Source: Pelosinus sp.
Lineage (GTDB): Bacteria; Bacillota; Negativicutes; DSM-13327
Length of the DNA: 64,000 bases
Assembly: GCA_029239675.1 (NCBI GenBank)
Contig: JARBUM010000003.1
Span: forward strand, 53,687 to 117,686
Direction: 5' to 3'
The notes below the pieces were generated by a model. It saw nothing but the letters and a program-made list of their open reading frames with translations. It was not told where the DNA came from and searched no databases. Shown here one piece after another: positions 16,726-24,412 of the stretch; within the stretch, counting starts at the first letter, position 1; each line of letters begins with the position of its first letter. Both the position numbers and the translations under genes were made by a program.

Positions 16726-17490
16726 CTATTTACGTAAAGCCATTTCTTGAGTCATGAACCCAACATTATCCGCTGAAACCAAACCTTCACCAACCAATAT
16801 TCCTTTTACCCCTGCTTCTTGCAATTTTTTAGCATCCTCTCCTGTTTTAATGCCACTCTCGCTAATCAGCACAAGATTAGAAGAACAATAAGGCAATAAA
16901 GCAAAGGTATTACCAATATCAGTGGTAAAGGTTTTTAAGTTTCGATTATTAATTCCCACCAAAGCAGCTGAAGTCTTTTGCACCCGCAAAAGTTCTTCTA
17001 ATGTGTGGACTTCCACGAGACAATCGAGACCAAGTTCCTTAGCTATTTCTAGATATTCTTCTAATTCCTCATCGGTTAACACCGCTGCAATCAGCAATAT
17101 AGCATCTGCCCCTACTAACCTAGACTCATAGATTTGGTAAGTATCAACAATAAAGTCCTTGCGTAAAATAGGCAGATTGGTAACAGCCCGCACAGCAGCT
17201 ATATTTTCTAGTTTTCCTTTAAAATGTTGATCTGTGTGTACTGAAAGGGCTATTGCTCCATTAGCTGCATATAACTTAGCTAACTCTGTTTCAGTATACT
17301 TAGCACACAATTGGCCTTTTACAGGAGAAACCAGCTTACATTCAGCAATAAGTGCCCATGGAGCTTGTTCGATAGCCTGATAAAATGTGAAGCTTCCTTT
17401 TGTAATATCTTCTTTAAAATCAACAAGAGGTTTTTCTTGTTTGCGTCGCTTTACCTCTTGGCGTTTTTTCGCCACAATGCCATTTAGCAT
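16726..17490 (-). CDS. trpC: Indole-3-glycerol-phosphate synthase
   Basis: Ring closure of CdRP to indole-3-glycerol phosphate; 254 residues, TIM barrel. Catalytic residues are seen in AECKLVSP (Lys), LRKDFIVD (Lys), LVEVHT (Glu), INNRNL (Asn) and SESGI. The usual SPSKG phosphate/substrate loop reads SPVKG here, and LSVLTD reads LSVHTD; both are mild departures. The ATG overlaps the end of trpF, implying coupled translation. Confidence 0.95.
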   Translation of the reverse strand: MLNGIVAKKRQEVKRRKQEKPLVDFKEDITKGSFTFYQAIEQAPWALIAECKLVSPVKGQLCAKYTETELAKLYAANGAIALSVHTDQHFKGKLENIAAVRAVTNLPILRKDFIVDTYQIYESRLVGADAILLIAAVLTDEELEEYLEIAKELGLDCLVEVHTLEELLRVQKTSAALVGINNRNLKTFTTDIGNTFALLPYCSSNLVLISESGIKTGEDAKKLQEAGVKGILVGEGLVSADNVGFMTQEMALRK

Positions 17491-18110
17491 AAGATCCCCC
17501 CATTTTCTGCCCTGCGAGCGGCAATCATAAACTTTTGGATTTTCTCAATGTCCTTCTTACCATCCGTTTCTACCCCTCCCGAGACATCAATACCTCCAGG
17601 AGACAAGACAGCAATCGCTGCTCCTACATTCTCAGGAGTAAGACCGCCAGCTATCATCACTGGTCTGTGGATCTGATGAGCAATTTCCTGCATAGACTGC
17701 CAATCAAAGGTCATACCCGTTCCGCCATATTGTCCAGGAGTAAAACTATCTAATAGTAACCAATCTACTTGATACTCCTTGCTTTTTTCTAAAGTAAAGT
17801 CAAGACCTACGCGAAAAGCTTTAATCACTGGTCGACCTACTAAATGACAATATGCTGGAGTCTCTTCGCCATGAAGCTGGACAAAATCTAAATTACAAAT
17901 TTCAGCAATCTCCTGTACCTCCTTTAGAGGTTGATTGACAAAAACACCAACTTTAAGGACACCTTTCACCACTTTCCCAATTTCAGCTGCCTTCTTTACT
18001 TCAATGCGACGCTTACTCTCAGCAAATACAAAACCAATCAAATCCGCACCGAACTCCTTCGCAGCCTGAGCTATCTCTATGGATGAAATTCCACAAATTT
18101 TTATGATAAT
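17484..18110 (-). CDS. trpF: Phosphoribosylanthranilate isomerase with probable ATT start
   Basis: Isomerises PRA to CdRP; TIM barrel of 208 residues from the proposed start, the normal family length. The essential Cys is in KICGISS at the very N-terminus, and the catalytic Asp is in LLLDSF. No ATG, GTG or TTG lies in frame upstream of this cysteine. The first ATG (18041) would delete the first beta strand and the catalytic Cys. ATT at 18110-18108 is preceded at 6 nt by AAGGAGGG (18124-18117), within the last codons of trpD. An ATT initiation codon is therefore the best reading. A sequencing error is the alternative. Confidence 0.9.
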   Translation of the reverse strand: MIIKICGISSIEIAQAAKEFGADLIGFVFAESKRRIEVKKAAEIGKVVKGVLKVGVFVNQPLKEVQEIAEICNLDFVQLHGEETPAYCHLVGRPVIKAFRVGLDFTLEKSKEYQVDWLLLDSFTPGQYGGTGMTFDWQSMQEIAHQIHRPVMIAGGLTPENVGAAIAVLSPGGIDVSGGVETDGKKDIEKIQKFMIAARRAENGGILC

Positions 18111-19138
18111 ACCAAGCCCTCCTTGTACTCTTGACTAAATCTTTTCAATTCTTCTAATTTAGCCAAGGCAGCTCCATTATCAATACTCTTAGTCGCTATA
18201 CTCATACCCTCTTTTATTGTTTCAGCTTTACCAGCCACTACAAGTGCAGCTCCTGCATTCATTAAAACGATATCACGTTTTGGCCCTACTATTTTTCCAT
18301 GAAAGATATCTAAAATTATCTTAGCATTTTCCTCTGGCGTTCCACCACGATAGGCTTCTAGGCTACCGCTGCTAAAACCATAGTCTGTAGGATCAATCAT
18401 GTACGTATACGTCTCTTGACCAATTACTTCGGTTACTTGTGTGGGCGCTATCGTAGATATTTCATCTAAGCCATCCAAACCATGCACTACCATAGCTCTT
18501 CCTACACCTAACATGGCAAGAGCCTCTGCCAATTTTTTCGTTAAAGAACGTTCATACACACCAATTAATTGATAGCTAGCCCCTGCTGGATTGGTTAACG
18601 GCCCTAGCATGTTAAACACTGTACGAAACCCTAATTCCTTACGAGGTTTGGCAGCATATTTCATCGCTTTGTGGAAAGCCGGCGCATACAAAAAACCCAT
18701 CCTCGTATTTTCTATGGACTTGCATACTCCTTGCACCGACAAATCCAAAGAAATCCCCAAAGAACTAAGAACATCTGCACTGCCACAAGAACTGGATATA
18801 CCATGATTACCATGCTTAGCAACAACCACTCCAGCCCCTGCTAAGACAAAAGCAACCGCTGTTGATACATTGAAAGTACCTGTTTTATCCCCGCCCGTGC
18901 CACAGGTATCAATCATTTCTTTACTACTACAATCTACTTTGAATGAATGATTACGCATCGTTTGTGCAAAGCCAGCAATCTCATCAATGGTTTCCCCTTT
19001 TATCCGTAATGCAGTGATAAAAGCACCAATTTGTGCTTCACTCCCTTGCCCAGACATAATCAGGTTCATGGACTCTTGTGCATCTTTATGAGATAGATCT
19101 TCTCCTGCCACCACCTGAGATAGAAATCCCTTTAACAT
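18101..19138 (-). CDS. trpD: Anthranilate phosphoribosyltransferase
   Basis: Transfers the phosphoribosyl group from PRPP to anthranilate; 345 residues. The PRPP and Mg sites show as CGTGGDKTGTFN and KHGNHGISSSCGSAD, and NMLGPLTNPA is conserved. I choose ATG 19138 because AAGGAGG is 7 nt upstream; the other ATG at 19144 is only 1-2 nt from that site. It is the first gene of the operon, directly after the T-box leader. Confidence 0.96.
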   Translation of the reverse strand: MLKGFLSQVVAGEDLSHKDAQESMNLIMSGQGSEAQIGAFITALRIKGETIDEIAGFAQTMRNHSFKVDCSSKEMIDTCGTGGDKTGTFNVSTAVAFVLAGAGVVVAKHGNHGISSSCGSADVLSSLGISLDLSVQGVCKSIENTRMGFLYAPAFHKAMKYAAKPRKELGFRTVFNMLGPLTNPAGASYQLIGVYERSLTKKLAEALAMLGVGRAMVVHGLDGLDEISTIAPTQVTEVIGQETYTYMIDPTDYGFSSGSLEAYRGGTPEENAKIILDIFHGKIVGPKRDIVLMNAGAALVVAGKAETIKEGMSIATKSIDNGAALAKLEELKRFSQEYKEGLVLS

Positions 19139-19154
19139 AGCCATTCCTCCTTAT

Positions 19155-19425
19155 AAAAATAAAAAAACCACTCCGACCCGAAAGGGGCGAAATGGTTCGC
19201 GATACCACCCTAATTTGGAAAGCGAAGCTTTCCCTCAATTCAGGTACGAGATATAATCCGATACCCTAGCCCCATAACGGTGGCAACCGGCTCATCCTAC
19301 TGACTCCAAAGCGTTCAGTGAGCAGCTCACAGGTCCATTCCATATACTCTTTGGGCCGGTCATCACACCTCCAGTTACCTGGTCACCGACTCGCTGTTCC
19401 AAAGTTTATTTATGTACTCATCCTG
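19155..19425 (-). ncRNA. T-box leader of the trp operon (Trp, UGG specifier)
   Basis: On the minus strand the T-box sequence AGGGTGGTATCGCG is at 19211-19198, close to the consensus AGGGTGGTACCGCG. Stem I elements GATGAGTACA and AGCGAGTCGGTGACC lie at the 5' end. The specifier loop candidate GAATGGACC holds TGG at 19337-19335, a Trp codon. The terminator ACCATTTCGCCCC/GGGTCGGAGTGGT followed by TTTTTTTATTTTT is at about 19198-19160. Uncharged tRNA-Trp should stabilise the antiterminator and allow trp operon expression. Confidence 0.95.
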
Positions 19426-19457
19426 TTCATCGCTAATTACACATTCTATTTACGCAC

Positions 19458-19486
19458 ATTCTATTCAATTTTTTTCAAGCTGTCAA
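19458..19486 (-). promoter_or_regulatory. trp operon promoter
   Basis: On the minus strand TTGACA (19486-19481), a 17 nt spacer and TAGAAT (19463-19458), placed immediately upstream of the T-box leader. Confidence 0.8.
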
Positions 19487-19587
19487 GAGCTTTTTATAAA
19501 TTTGTTTTTCCACATAGTACAACTGTTTTTATTTATTAAGTAATTTGTAACATTATTTAATTATTTTATGAAAATATAAATATACCC

Positions 19588-19615
19588 TTGACACTTTTCA
19601 ATACTTTGATATAAT
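19588..19615 (+). promoter_or_regulatory. aro operon promoter
   Basis: TTGACA (19588-19593), a 16 nt spacer and TATAAT (19610-19615). It is divergent from the trp promoter about 100 bp away and starts about 55 nt before the leader peptide ATG. Confidence 0.85.
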
Positions 19616-19635
19616 GAGAAACAGTTACTGGAAAA

Positions 19636-19659
19636 ATCAATCCATTCATTAGGATTGAT
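19636..19659 (+). other. Hairpin upstream of the leader peptide
   Basis: ATCAATCC (19636-19643) pairs with GGATTGAT (19652-19659). It sits just before the AAAGGA ribosome site of the leader peptide and could tune its translation. Confidence 0.5.
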
Positions 19660-19675
19660 CGAAAGGATGTTTGTT

Positions 19676-19834
19676 ATGACACATCTCACATATAAATCAA
19701 TTGAACAACAATATTTTTACTTTTTTGGTTGGAGCTACTTTTTTAGCTTCGACTTTTTCGGTTGGAAAAAAGTGAATATATGGTTTTTTAATGAGTATAT
19801 AGATGGGAATATAAACTTAGCAAACATTCGATAG
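19676..19834 (+). CDS. Aromatic-rich leader peptide of the aro operon
   Basis: A 52-codon frame opening with ATG 8 nt after AAAGGA and ending in TAG. It has 10 Phe, 5 Tyr and 3 Trp. Residues 13-41 alone hold 17 aromatics of 29, including runs YFYFF, WSYFFSF and DFFGW. It lies between the aro promoter and a terminator, and no protein of that composition is expected otherwise. Together these are the hallmarks of a ribosome-mediated attenuator: scarcity of charged Phe, Tyr or Trp tRNA would stall the ribosome and favour readthrough into aroF-aroC-aroK. Local hairpins GGAGCTA/TAGCTTC and CTTTTT/AAAAAG fall within the coding part. I could not define the antiterminator with certainty. Confidence 0.85.
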   Translation: MTHLTYKSIEQQYFYFFGWSYFFSFDFFGWKKVNIWFFNEYIDGNINLANIR

Positions 19835-19860
19835 GGACAATTTATTTTCCAGCATCTCTA

Positions 19861-19890
19861 CAAGACTCATTGGAGTCTTATTTTTTTTAT
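19861..19890 (+). terminator. Attenuator terminator before aroF
   Basis: AAGACTC (19862-19868)/GAGTCTT (19873-19879) stem with ATTTTTTTT, 27 nt after the leader peptide stop and 58 nt before aroF. Confidence 0.85.
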
Positions 19891-19947
19891 CTAACGTCAA
19901 AAATCCAATTGCATTTACAAACGAAAAATCTTAGGAGGTATTTAATT

Positions 19948-20961
19948 ATGGTTATCGTACTACATCCTTCCGTAACAGCAGAACAAATCGCAGAATTAAA
20001 AGTAGAACTCGAAAGAGGTGGCTGCAGCGCTTGGCCTACTTACGGAGAATTTCAGACAATTATCGGCGTAGTTGGCAGTACCCACAAATTGGATAAAGAT
20101 AAGTTGGCAAGTAAAAACTATGTAGAAAAAGTATTATCAGTACAAGAACCTTATAAGAAAGCTAATCGGCTCTTTCACCCAGAAGACACAGTGATTCCCA
20201 TCGGGAATCAAACTATCGGCGGTAATAAATTAACCATTATCGCTGGGCCATGCTCTGTTGAAAGTGAGAGCCAAATTGTATCGGTAGCCACTCAAGTCAA
20301 AGCGGCTGGTGCTGGTTTCTTGCGTGGCGGGGCATATAAACCAAGAACATCCCCTTATAGTTTTCAAGGCTTAAAAGAAGAAGGGCTTGAATTATTGAAA
20401 ATTGCTAGAGCAGCAACAGGATTACCAATTGTATCTGAAATTATGTCCGTCAGCAAACTAGATAAATTTGTTGAAGATGTCGATATCATCCAAATCGGCG
20501 CACGTAATATGCAGAATTTCGATCTTTTAAAAACCGTAGGACAAACAAATAAACCTATTTTGCTAAAACGAGGATTAAGTGCCACCATTGAAGAATTACT
20601 AATGTCAGCAGAGTATATTATGGCAGAAGGTAATGAAAACGTTATTTTGTGTGAACGTGGCATTCGCACCTTCGAGACCTATACACGAAATACCTTAGAC
20701 CTTAGCGCAGTACTTGCCATAAAAAAACTAAGCCATCTCCCTGTCATCGTTGACCCTAGTCACGCTGCTGGGAAGTGGTGGATGGTAGAAGCCCTCTCCA
20801 AAGCATCCATTGCAGTCGGTGCAGATGGACTGATCATCGAAGTGCACAACGATCCTGCCAACGCAAGCTGCGATGGACCACAGTCCATAACACCAGAGCG
20901 CTTCAGCTCATTAATGGGGTCCTTATCCCAGATTGCTAAAATTGAGAATCGCGTTATTTAA
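19948..20961 (+). CDS. aroF: 3-deoxy-7-phosphoheptulonate synthase (DAHP synthase, type I-beta)
   Basis: First step of the shikimate pathway, joining PEP and erythrose-4-phosphate; 337 residues. An N-terminal ferredoxin-like regulatory domain (1-70) precedes the TIM barrel with IIAGPCSVES, AYKPRTSPYSFQG, QIGARNMQNF, LLKRG and VDPSHAAGKWW. ATG 19948 follows TTAGGAGG; an earlier frame start at 19870 would overlap the terminator. It leads aroF-aroC-aroK and is preceded by the aromatic leader peptide. Confidence 0.96.
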   Translation: MVIVLHPSVTAEQIAELKVELERGGCSAWPTYGEFQTIIGVVGSTHKLDKDKLASKNYVEKVLSVQEPYKKANRLFHPEDTVIPIGNQTIGGNKLTIIAGPCSVESESQIVSVATQVKAAGAGFLRGGAYKPRTSPYSFQGLKEEGLELLKIARAATGLPIVSEIMSVSKLDKFVEDVDIIQIGARNMQNFDLLKTVGQTNKPILLKRGLSATIEELLMSAEYIMAEGNENVILCERGIRTFETYTRNTLDLSAVLAIKKLSHLPVIVDPSHAAGKWWMVEALSKASIAVGADGLIIEVHNDPANASCDGPQSITPERFSSLMGSLSQIAKIENRVI

Positions 20962-21021
20962 TATCTTAATCTGCAAATACTCTCTGTTTCTCGCTATTTT
21001 TACACTTCAGGAGGTTAGTAA

Positions 21022-22089
21022 ATGAGTGGTTCATGGGGTAAAAAAGTTCACTATAGTATTTTTGGCGAAAGCCATGGGAAAGGAATTGGCATTACCATTG
21101 ACGGATTACCACCCGGTTTAGAAATTGACTTGGCAGAAGTAACTCGAGAACTAGAGCGCCGTGCACCTGGGAAAAGTCCTTTATCAACAGCTCGTAATGA
21201 AAAAGACGCATTTACCATCTGGAGCGGTTTTCTAAATGGAAAGACGACAGGGAGCCCATTATGTGCAATCATCGAGAATAGTAATCAAAGATCTGCTGAT
21301 TATGAATCCTTAGCCTGGAAATTTCGTCCTGGCCATGCAGATTATACGGGTTCTATTAAATACAAAAACCACAATGATTTAAGAGGTGGAGGACATTTTT
21401 CCGGCCGCCTCACAGCCCCTCTAGTTTTTGCTGGCGCTATTGCAAAACAGCTATTGAAGCGGCAAGACATCTTGATTGGTTCCCATATACAGCGTATTGC
21501 TTCTATTGCAGAACCTCAGTTTGATGCTGTTAGAATTGATAAGAACATCTTGCAACAATTAGAACTTCAATCCTTTCCTGTGTTAGATCCTCTTTTAGGT
21601 GAAAAAATGCAAGAGAGTATTCTTGTCGCAAAGTCTGCTGGTGATTCTGTTGGGGGTATTATTGAAGCAGCGGTTATCCATTTACCTGCGGGACTTGGAG
21701 ATCCCTTCTTCGATTCTCTAGAAAGCACGTTGGCCCATTTATTATTTTCTATTCCTGCCGTCAAAGGCGTGGAGTTTGGTTCAGGGTTTGCTCTTGCCCA
21801 AATGCAAGGCAGCGATGCCAATGATGCTATGTATAACCAGAACAATAGTATTATAACGTCTACCAATCATAACGGCGGTATCCTTGGTGGCATCTCCAAT
21901 GGTATGCCTCTCATTTTCCGAGTAGCGATAAAACCAACACCATCCATCGCCTTAGAACAGCATACGGTAAATGCAAAGGGAGAAAATGTCTCTCTTCAAG
22001 TAGGTGGGCGTCATGATCCCTGCATCGTTCCTCGTGCAATTCCTGTAGTTGAAGCCATTGCAGCAATGGCCATTTGGGATGTGCTATAG
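21022..22089 (+). CDS. aroC: Chorismate synthase
   Basis: Converts EPSP to chorismate using reduced FMN; 355 residues. Conserved GESHGKGIG at the N-terminus, RPGHADYTG, the DLRGGGHFSGRLTAP flavin/substrate block, NHNGGILGG and GGRHDPCIVPR are all present. AGGAGG precedes the ATG. It is the second gene of the aro unit. Supplying chorismate here connects directly to trpE and pheA in the divergent operon. Confidence 0.96.
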   Translation: MSGSWGKKVHYSIFGESHGKGIGITIDGLPPGLEIDLAEVTRELERRAPGKSPLSTARNEKDAFTIWSGFLNGKTTGSPLCAIIENSNQRSADYESLAWKFRPGHADYTGSIKYKNHNDLRGGGHFSGRLTAPLVFAGAIAKQLLKRQDILIGSHIQRIASIAEPQFDAVRIDKNILQQLELQSFPVLDPLLGEKMQESILVAKSAGDSVGGIIEAAVIHLPAGLGDPFFDSLESTLAHLLFSIPAVKGVEFGSGFALAQMQGSDANDAMYNQNNSIITSTNHNGGILGGISNGMPLIFRVAIKPTPSIALEQHTVNAKGENVSLQVGGRHDPCIVPRAIPVVEAIAAMAIWDVL

Positions 22090-22109
22090 TTTTCTCAGGA
22101 GGTTTCCCT

Positions 22110-22625
22110 ATGAATAATGTTGTTCTCATCGGTATGCCCGGTTCTGGTAAATCTTCTATTGGCTCCATAGTGAGCCAAAAACTGCAAACGACTTTTCTTG
22201 ATATGGACCAATATATTGAAGAAAAAGAACAAAAAAAAATTCCTGAACTTTTTCTTTCAGGAGAAGCTTACTTTCGTCAAATTGAGAGTAATGCAGTACA
22301 GGACATCTACCTTAAACAATCTATCGTTATTGCGACAGGCGGTGGAATTGTAACTCGCCCAGAAAACATGTTACTATTGCGAAAAACCAGTACAGTCTTT
22401 TATATAGAACGACCTTTGAAAATGATATTAGAGTCCTCTGATCTGACTACTCGTCCACTACTTGCTAAGGATACGACTAAGCTTTATACTCTACATGAAG
22501 AGCGTAAATCTCTATATGAGAGTTATTGTCATTTTCGTATTGTCAATAACTCATCCTTAGAAAAAGTAGCAGAGCAAATAGCTCTGATCATGTTGAAAAA
22601 AAACCATGAACTTCCTCTTTATTAA
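22110..22625 (+). CDS. aroK: Shikimate kinase
   Basis: Phosphorylates shikimate at the 3-hydroxyl; 171 residues. P-loop GMPGSGKSSIG, the DMDQYIE motif with its shikimate/Mg Asp residues, FRQIES with the substrate Arg, and GGGIVTRPEN are intact. ATG 22110 follows AGGAGG (22097-22102). A longer frame from 22074 would overlap aroC and lacks a site. It is the last gene of the aro operon, with a terminator just downstream. Confidence 0.95.
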   Translation: MNNVVLIGMPGSGKSSIGSIVSQKLQTTFLDMDQYIEEKEQKKIPELFLSGEAYFRQIESNAVQDIYLKQSIVIATGGGIVTRPENMLLLRKTSTVFYIERPLKMILESSDLTTRPLLAKDTTKLYTLHEERKSLYESYCHFRIVNNSSLEKVAEQIALIMLKKNHELPLY

Positions 22626-22644
22626 GGTTATAATTAATAGTAAT

Positions 22645-22689
22645 CAAAAATAAGAGCTTCACGAAATTTTCGTGAAGCTCTTATTTTTG
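22645..22689 (+). terminator. Terminator of the aro operon
   Basis: AAAAATAAGAGCTTCACGAA and its complement form a near-perfect long hairpin ending in TTATTTTT. It can serve both strands, since the channel gene converges. Confidence 0.93.
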
Positions 22690-22741
22690 ACACAATCCTA
22701 CTACCATATATACATATCTAGCTCACATAGGAAGTAATTCC

Positions 22742-23509
22742 TTACTCTCGCTGAGATATATACCAATATGGCAAGGCAACAAATAGTGCACCACCAATAA
22801 AATTCCCTAAAGTTACAAAACTTATGTTATAGATAAAACCAGTAAGTGAAATGGCTTCCGTACCTGGCATGATAAGTACCGCAGACAGTAAAGTCATATT
22901 AGCTACACTATGTTCAAAGCCAGTTGTAATAAAGGCAAAAAGACACCAAAAAATCATAATTAGCTTTCCCGTTTCCTCTTTCATTTTGAAAGAACACCAA
23001 ATCGCTAAGCAAACCAATATATTACACAATATCCCTCTTGCCAAAAGCTCAATCCATGGAAGAGACACCTTACTATAAGCAATTTTAGTCATAAAAAGCG
23101 CCGTACTACCTTGCCCAAGACCTGATAAAACAAATAAATATGCGAGCAAGAAAGAACCAAGTAAATTACCAATAAAGCTAAGAATGTATATATTTACACT
23201 CTCACCAAATGTCACTTTCTTTTCCAAATTTCCAATTGTCATAATCATATTATTACCAGTAAAAAGTTCAGATCCCGCCATAACAACTAAACTCAAAGCA
23301 ATACCAAAAGAGATCCTCATAACAATTTTCACCACTGGGGAATCAACCTGTGACAAAAAACCACCAATACTAAAAATAAGTAAAATGCCAAATCCAACAT
23401 ACATCCCTGCAAGGGAAGATGACAAAAGATATTTTAATGGACTTCTTTTAAGAAGTTCACTCTTTACCTGTGCTGCACTTGTAACTTTCTTGATCTCTTC
23501 ATAATACAT
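22742..23509 (-). CDS. Formate/nitrite transporter family channel
   Basis: FocA/NirC-family pentameric anion channel of 255 residues with six membrane helices. Key elements include GSELFTGNNM and, after helix 5, TTGFEHSVANM with the pore His equivalent to FocA His209. ATG 23509 follows GGAAGGG; an upstream frame from 23542 has no better site. It probably moves formate or nitrite; no pyruvate formate-lyase or nitrite reductase gene is nearby to decide. It is convergent with the aro operon. Confidence 0.92.
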   Translation of the reverse strand: MYYEEIKKVTSAAQVKSELLKRSPLKYLLSSSLAGMYVGFGILLIFSIGGFLSQVDSPVVKIVMRISFGIALSLVVMAGSELFTGNNMIMTIGNLEKKVTFGESVNIYILSFIGNLLGSFLLAYLFVLSGLGQGSTALFMTKIAYSKVSLPWIELLARGILCNILVCLAIWCSFKMKEETGKLIMIFWCLFAFITTGFEHSVANMTLLSAVLIMPGTEAISLTGFIYNISFVTLGNFIGGALFVALPYWYISQRE

Positions 23510-23859
23510 ATAAATCCCTTCCTTTTCTACAAAACCTCGCATTACATTGTAAGTTAATATTACCTGATGTTGTAAAAATAGTCTGTGATTCTCCTCACTA
23601 CAGTATATCGTATGAGGGCAAGACTAATACAAGCCTCTTACATTATACACATTTTTAGAAGCTACTGGAAAACTCCAGTAACTTCTAAAGAGCCCGCAAT
23701 GATATTCGTTCTAAGCGATACGAAAAATAACAACCTATATAGTATGGTCTAAAAAGAAAAAACATGCCTTGGTATTTTCTGTATATTTTTTTAATTAGGC
23801 AGGAATTGAACGTTATAAAAGCGAAAAAGGTAAGCATGTACTTACTGAGGAGGCATGTC
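23510..23859. other. Divergent spacer with an unexplained hairpin
   Basis: TTTAGAAGCTACTGGA (23654-23669) and TCCAGTAACTTCTAAA (23674-23689) form a hairpin with one mismatch. Neither strand has a U-run after it, so it is not a simple terminator. The rest should hold the divergent promoters of the channel and the small zinc protein. Confidence 0.55.
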
Positions 23860-24078
23860 ATGACGATTGAATTTACGTGTTTATCCTGCACTCGGACTTT
23901 TGCGGTCTCACTTACCGACTTACCTAAGACAGACTATCTATCCTGCATTGGTTGTGGTAAACCTGTTCCTATTGACCTGATAAATTCCTTACAACATGTA
24001 TGTACAAGTTTTTCCTTAGATGCTGAAGGCCAGAAAAACACTTCTCCTTGGCATATACGATTCATAGAAAAGGACTAA
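23860..24078 (+). CDS. Small zinc-ribbon-like protein
   Basis: A 72-residue protein with two CxxC pairs, CLSC and CIGC (residues 7-10 and about 28-31), a one-site zinc ribbon. The remainder (LINSLQHVCTSFSLDAEG) is not a recognised domain. ATG 23860 has GAGGAGG 6 nt upstream and is preferred over longer upstream frames. Function is unknown; a long hairpin terminator follows. Confidence 0.75.
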   Translation: MTIEFTCLSCTRTFAVSLTDLPKTDYLSCIGCGKPVPIDLINSLQHVCTSFSLDAEGQKNTSPWHIRFIEKD

Positions 24079-24123
24079 CAACTCCTTTATACTATATCTA
24101 ATGAAATAGTATTTTCACTGCAA

Positions 24124-24187
24124 AATGTTCTTATAAAAAGTAAGCAGACATAAGCCTGCTTACTCCTTATAAGAACATATTTTTTAT
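24124..24187. terminator. Long hairpin terminator
   Basis: AATGTTCTTATAA...GTAAGCAG pairs with CTGCTTAC...TTATAAGAACAT and is followed by ATTTTTTATTT on the plus strand. It separates two convergent very small genes. Confidence 0.88.
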
Positions 24188-24203
24188 TTCTTTTGCTTTT
24201 ATA

Positions 24204-24314
24204 TTATCTAAAAATCGATAAAATCAAAATTACTATTCCAAGGAGTGAAAGACTAAAAACTCCCATACTTAAAGCAGTCCGATCACTTTCTAAAAGAAGT
24301 TTGCTTGTTTCCAT
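24204..24314 (-). CDS. 36-residue single-span membrane protein
   Basis: METSKLLLESDRTALSMGVF followed by a hydrophobic C-terminal helix (SLSLLGIVILILSIFR). A GGGAGG lies about 10 nt before the ATG. The strong ribosome site, the charged N-terminus plus one clean membrane helix, and the flanking terminator make a real small gene likely. No family is recognised. Confidence 0.6.
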   Translation of the reverse strand: METSKLLLESDRTALSMGVFSLSLLGIVILILSIFR

Positions 24315-24412
24315 TCTTTTAATTCCTCCCTTTTTCATTTATAAAGAAAGACTTAACTTACTAACTACTCTAGAGCCTAGGAGTTTTGGGATAGCGTAGT
24401 CATCAGATAAAT

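Noticed and set aside
19555..19950. A second T-box upstream of aroF
   Set aside because: No AGGGTGG T-box motif or specifier stem is present on the plus strand; the leader peptide explains the region better.
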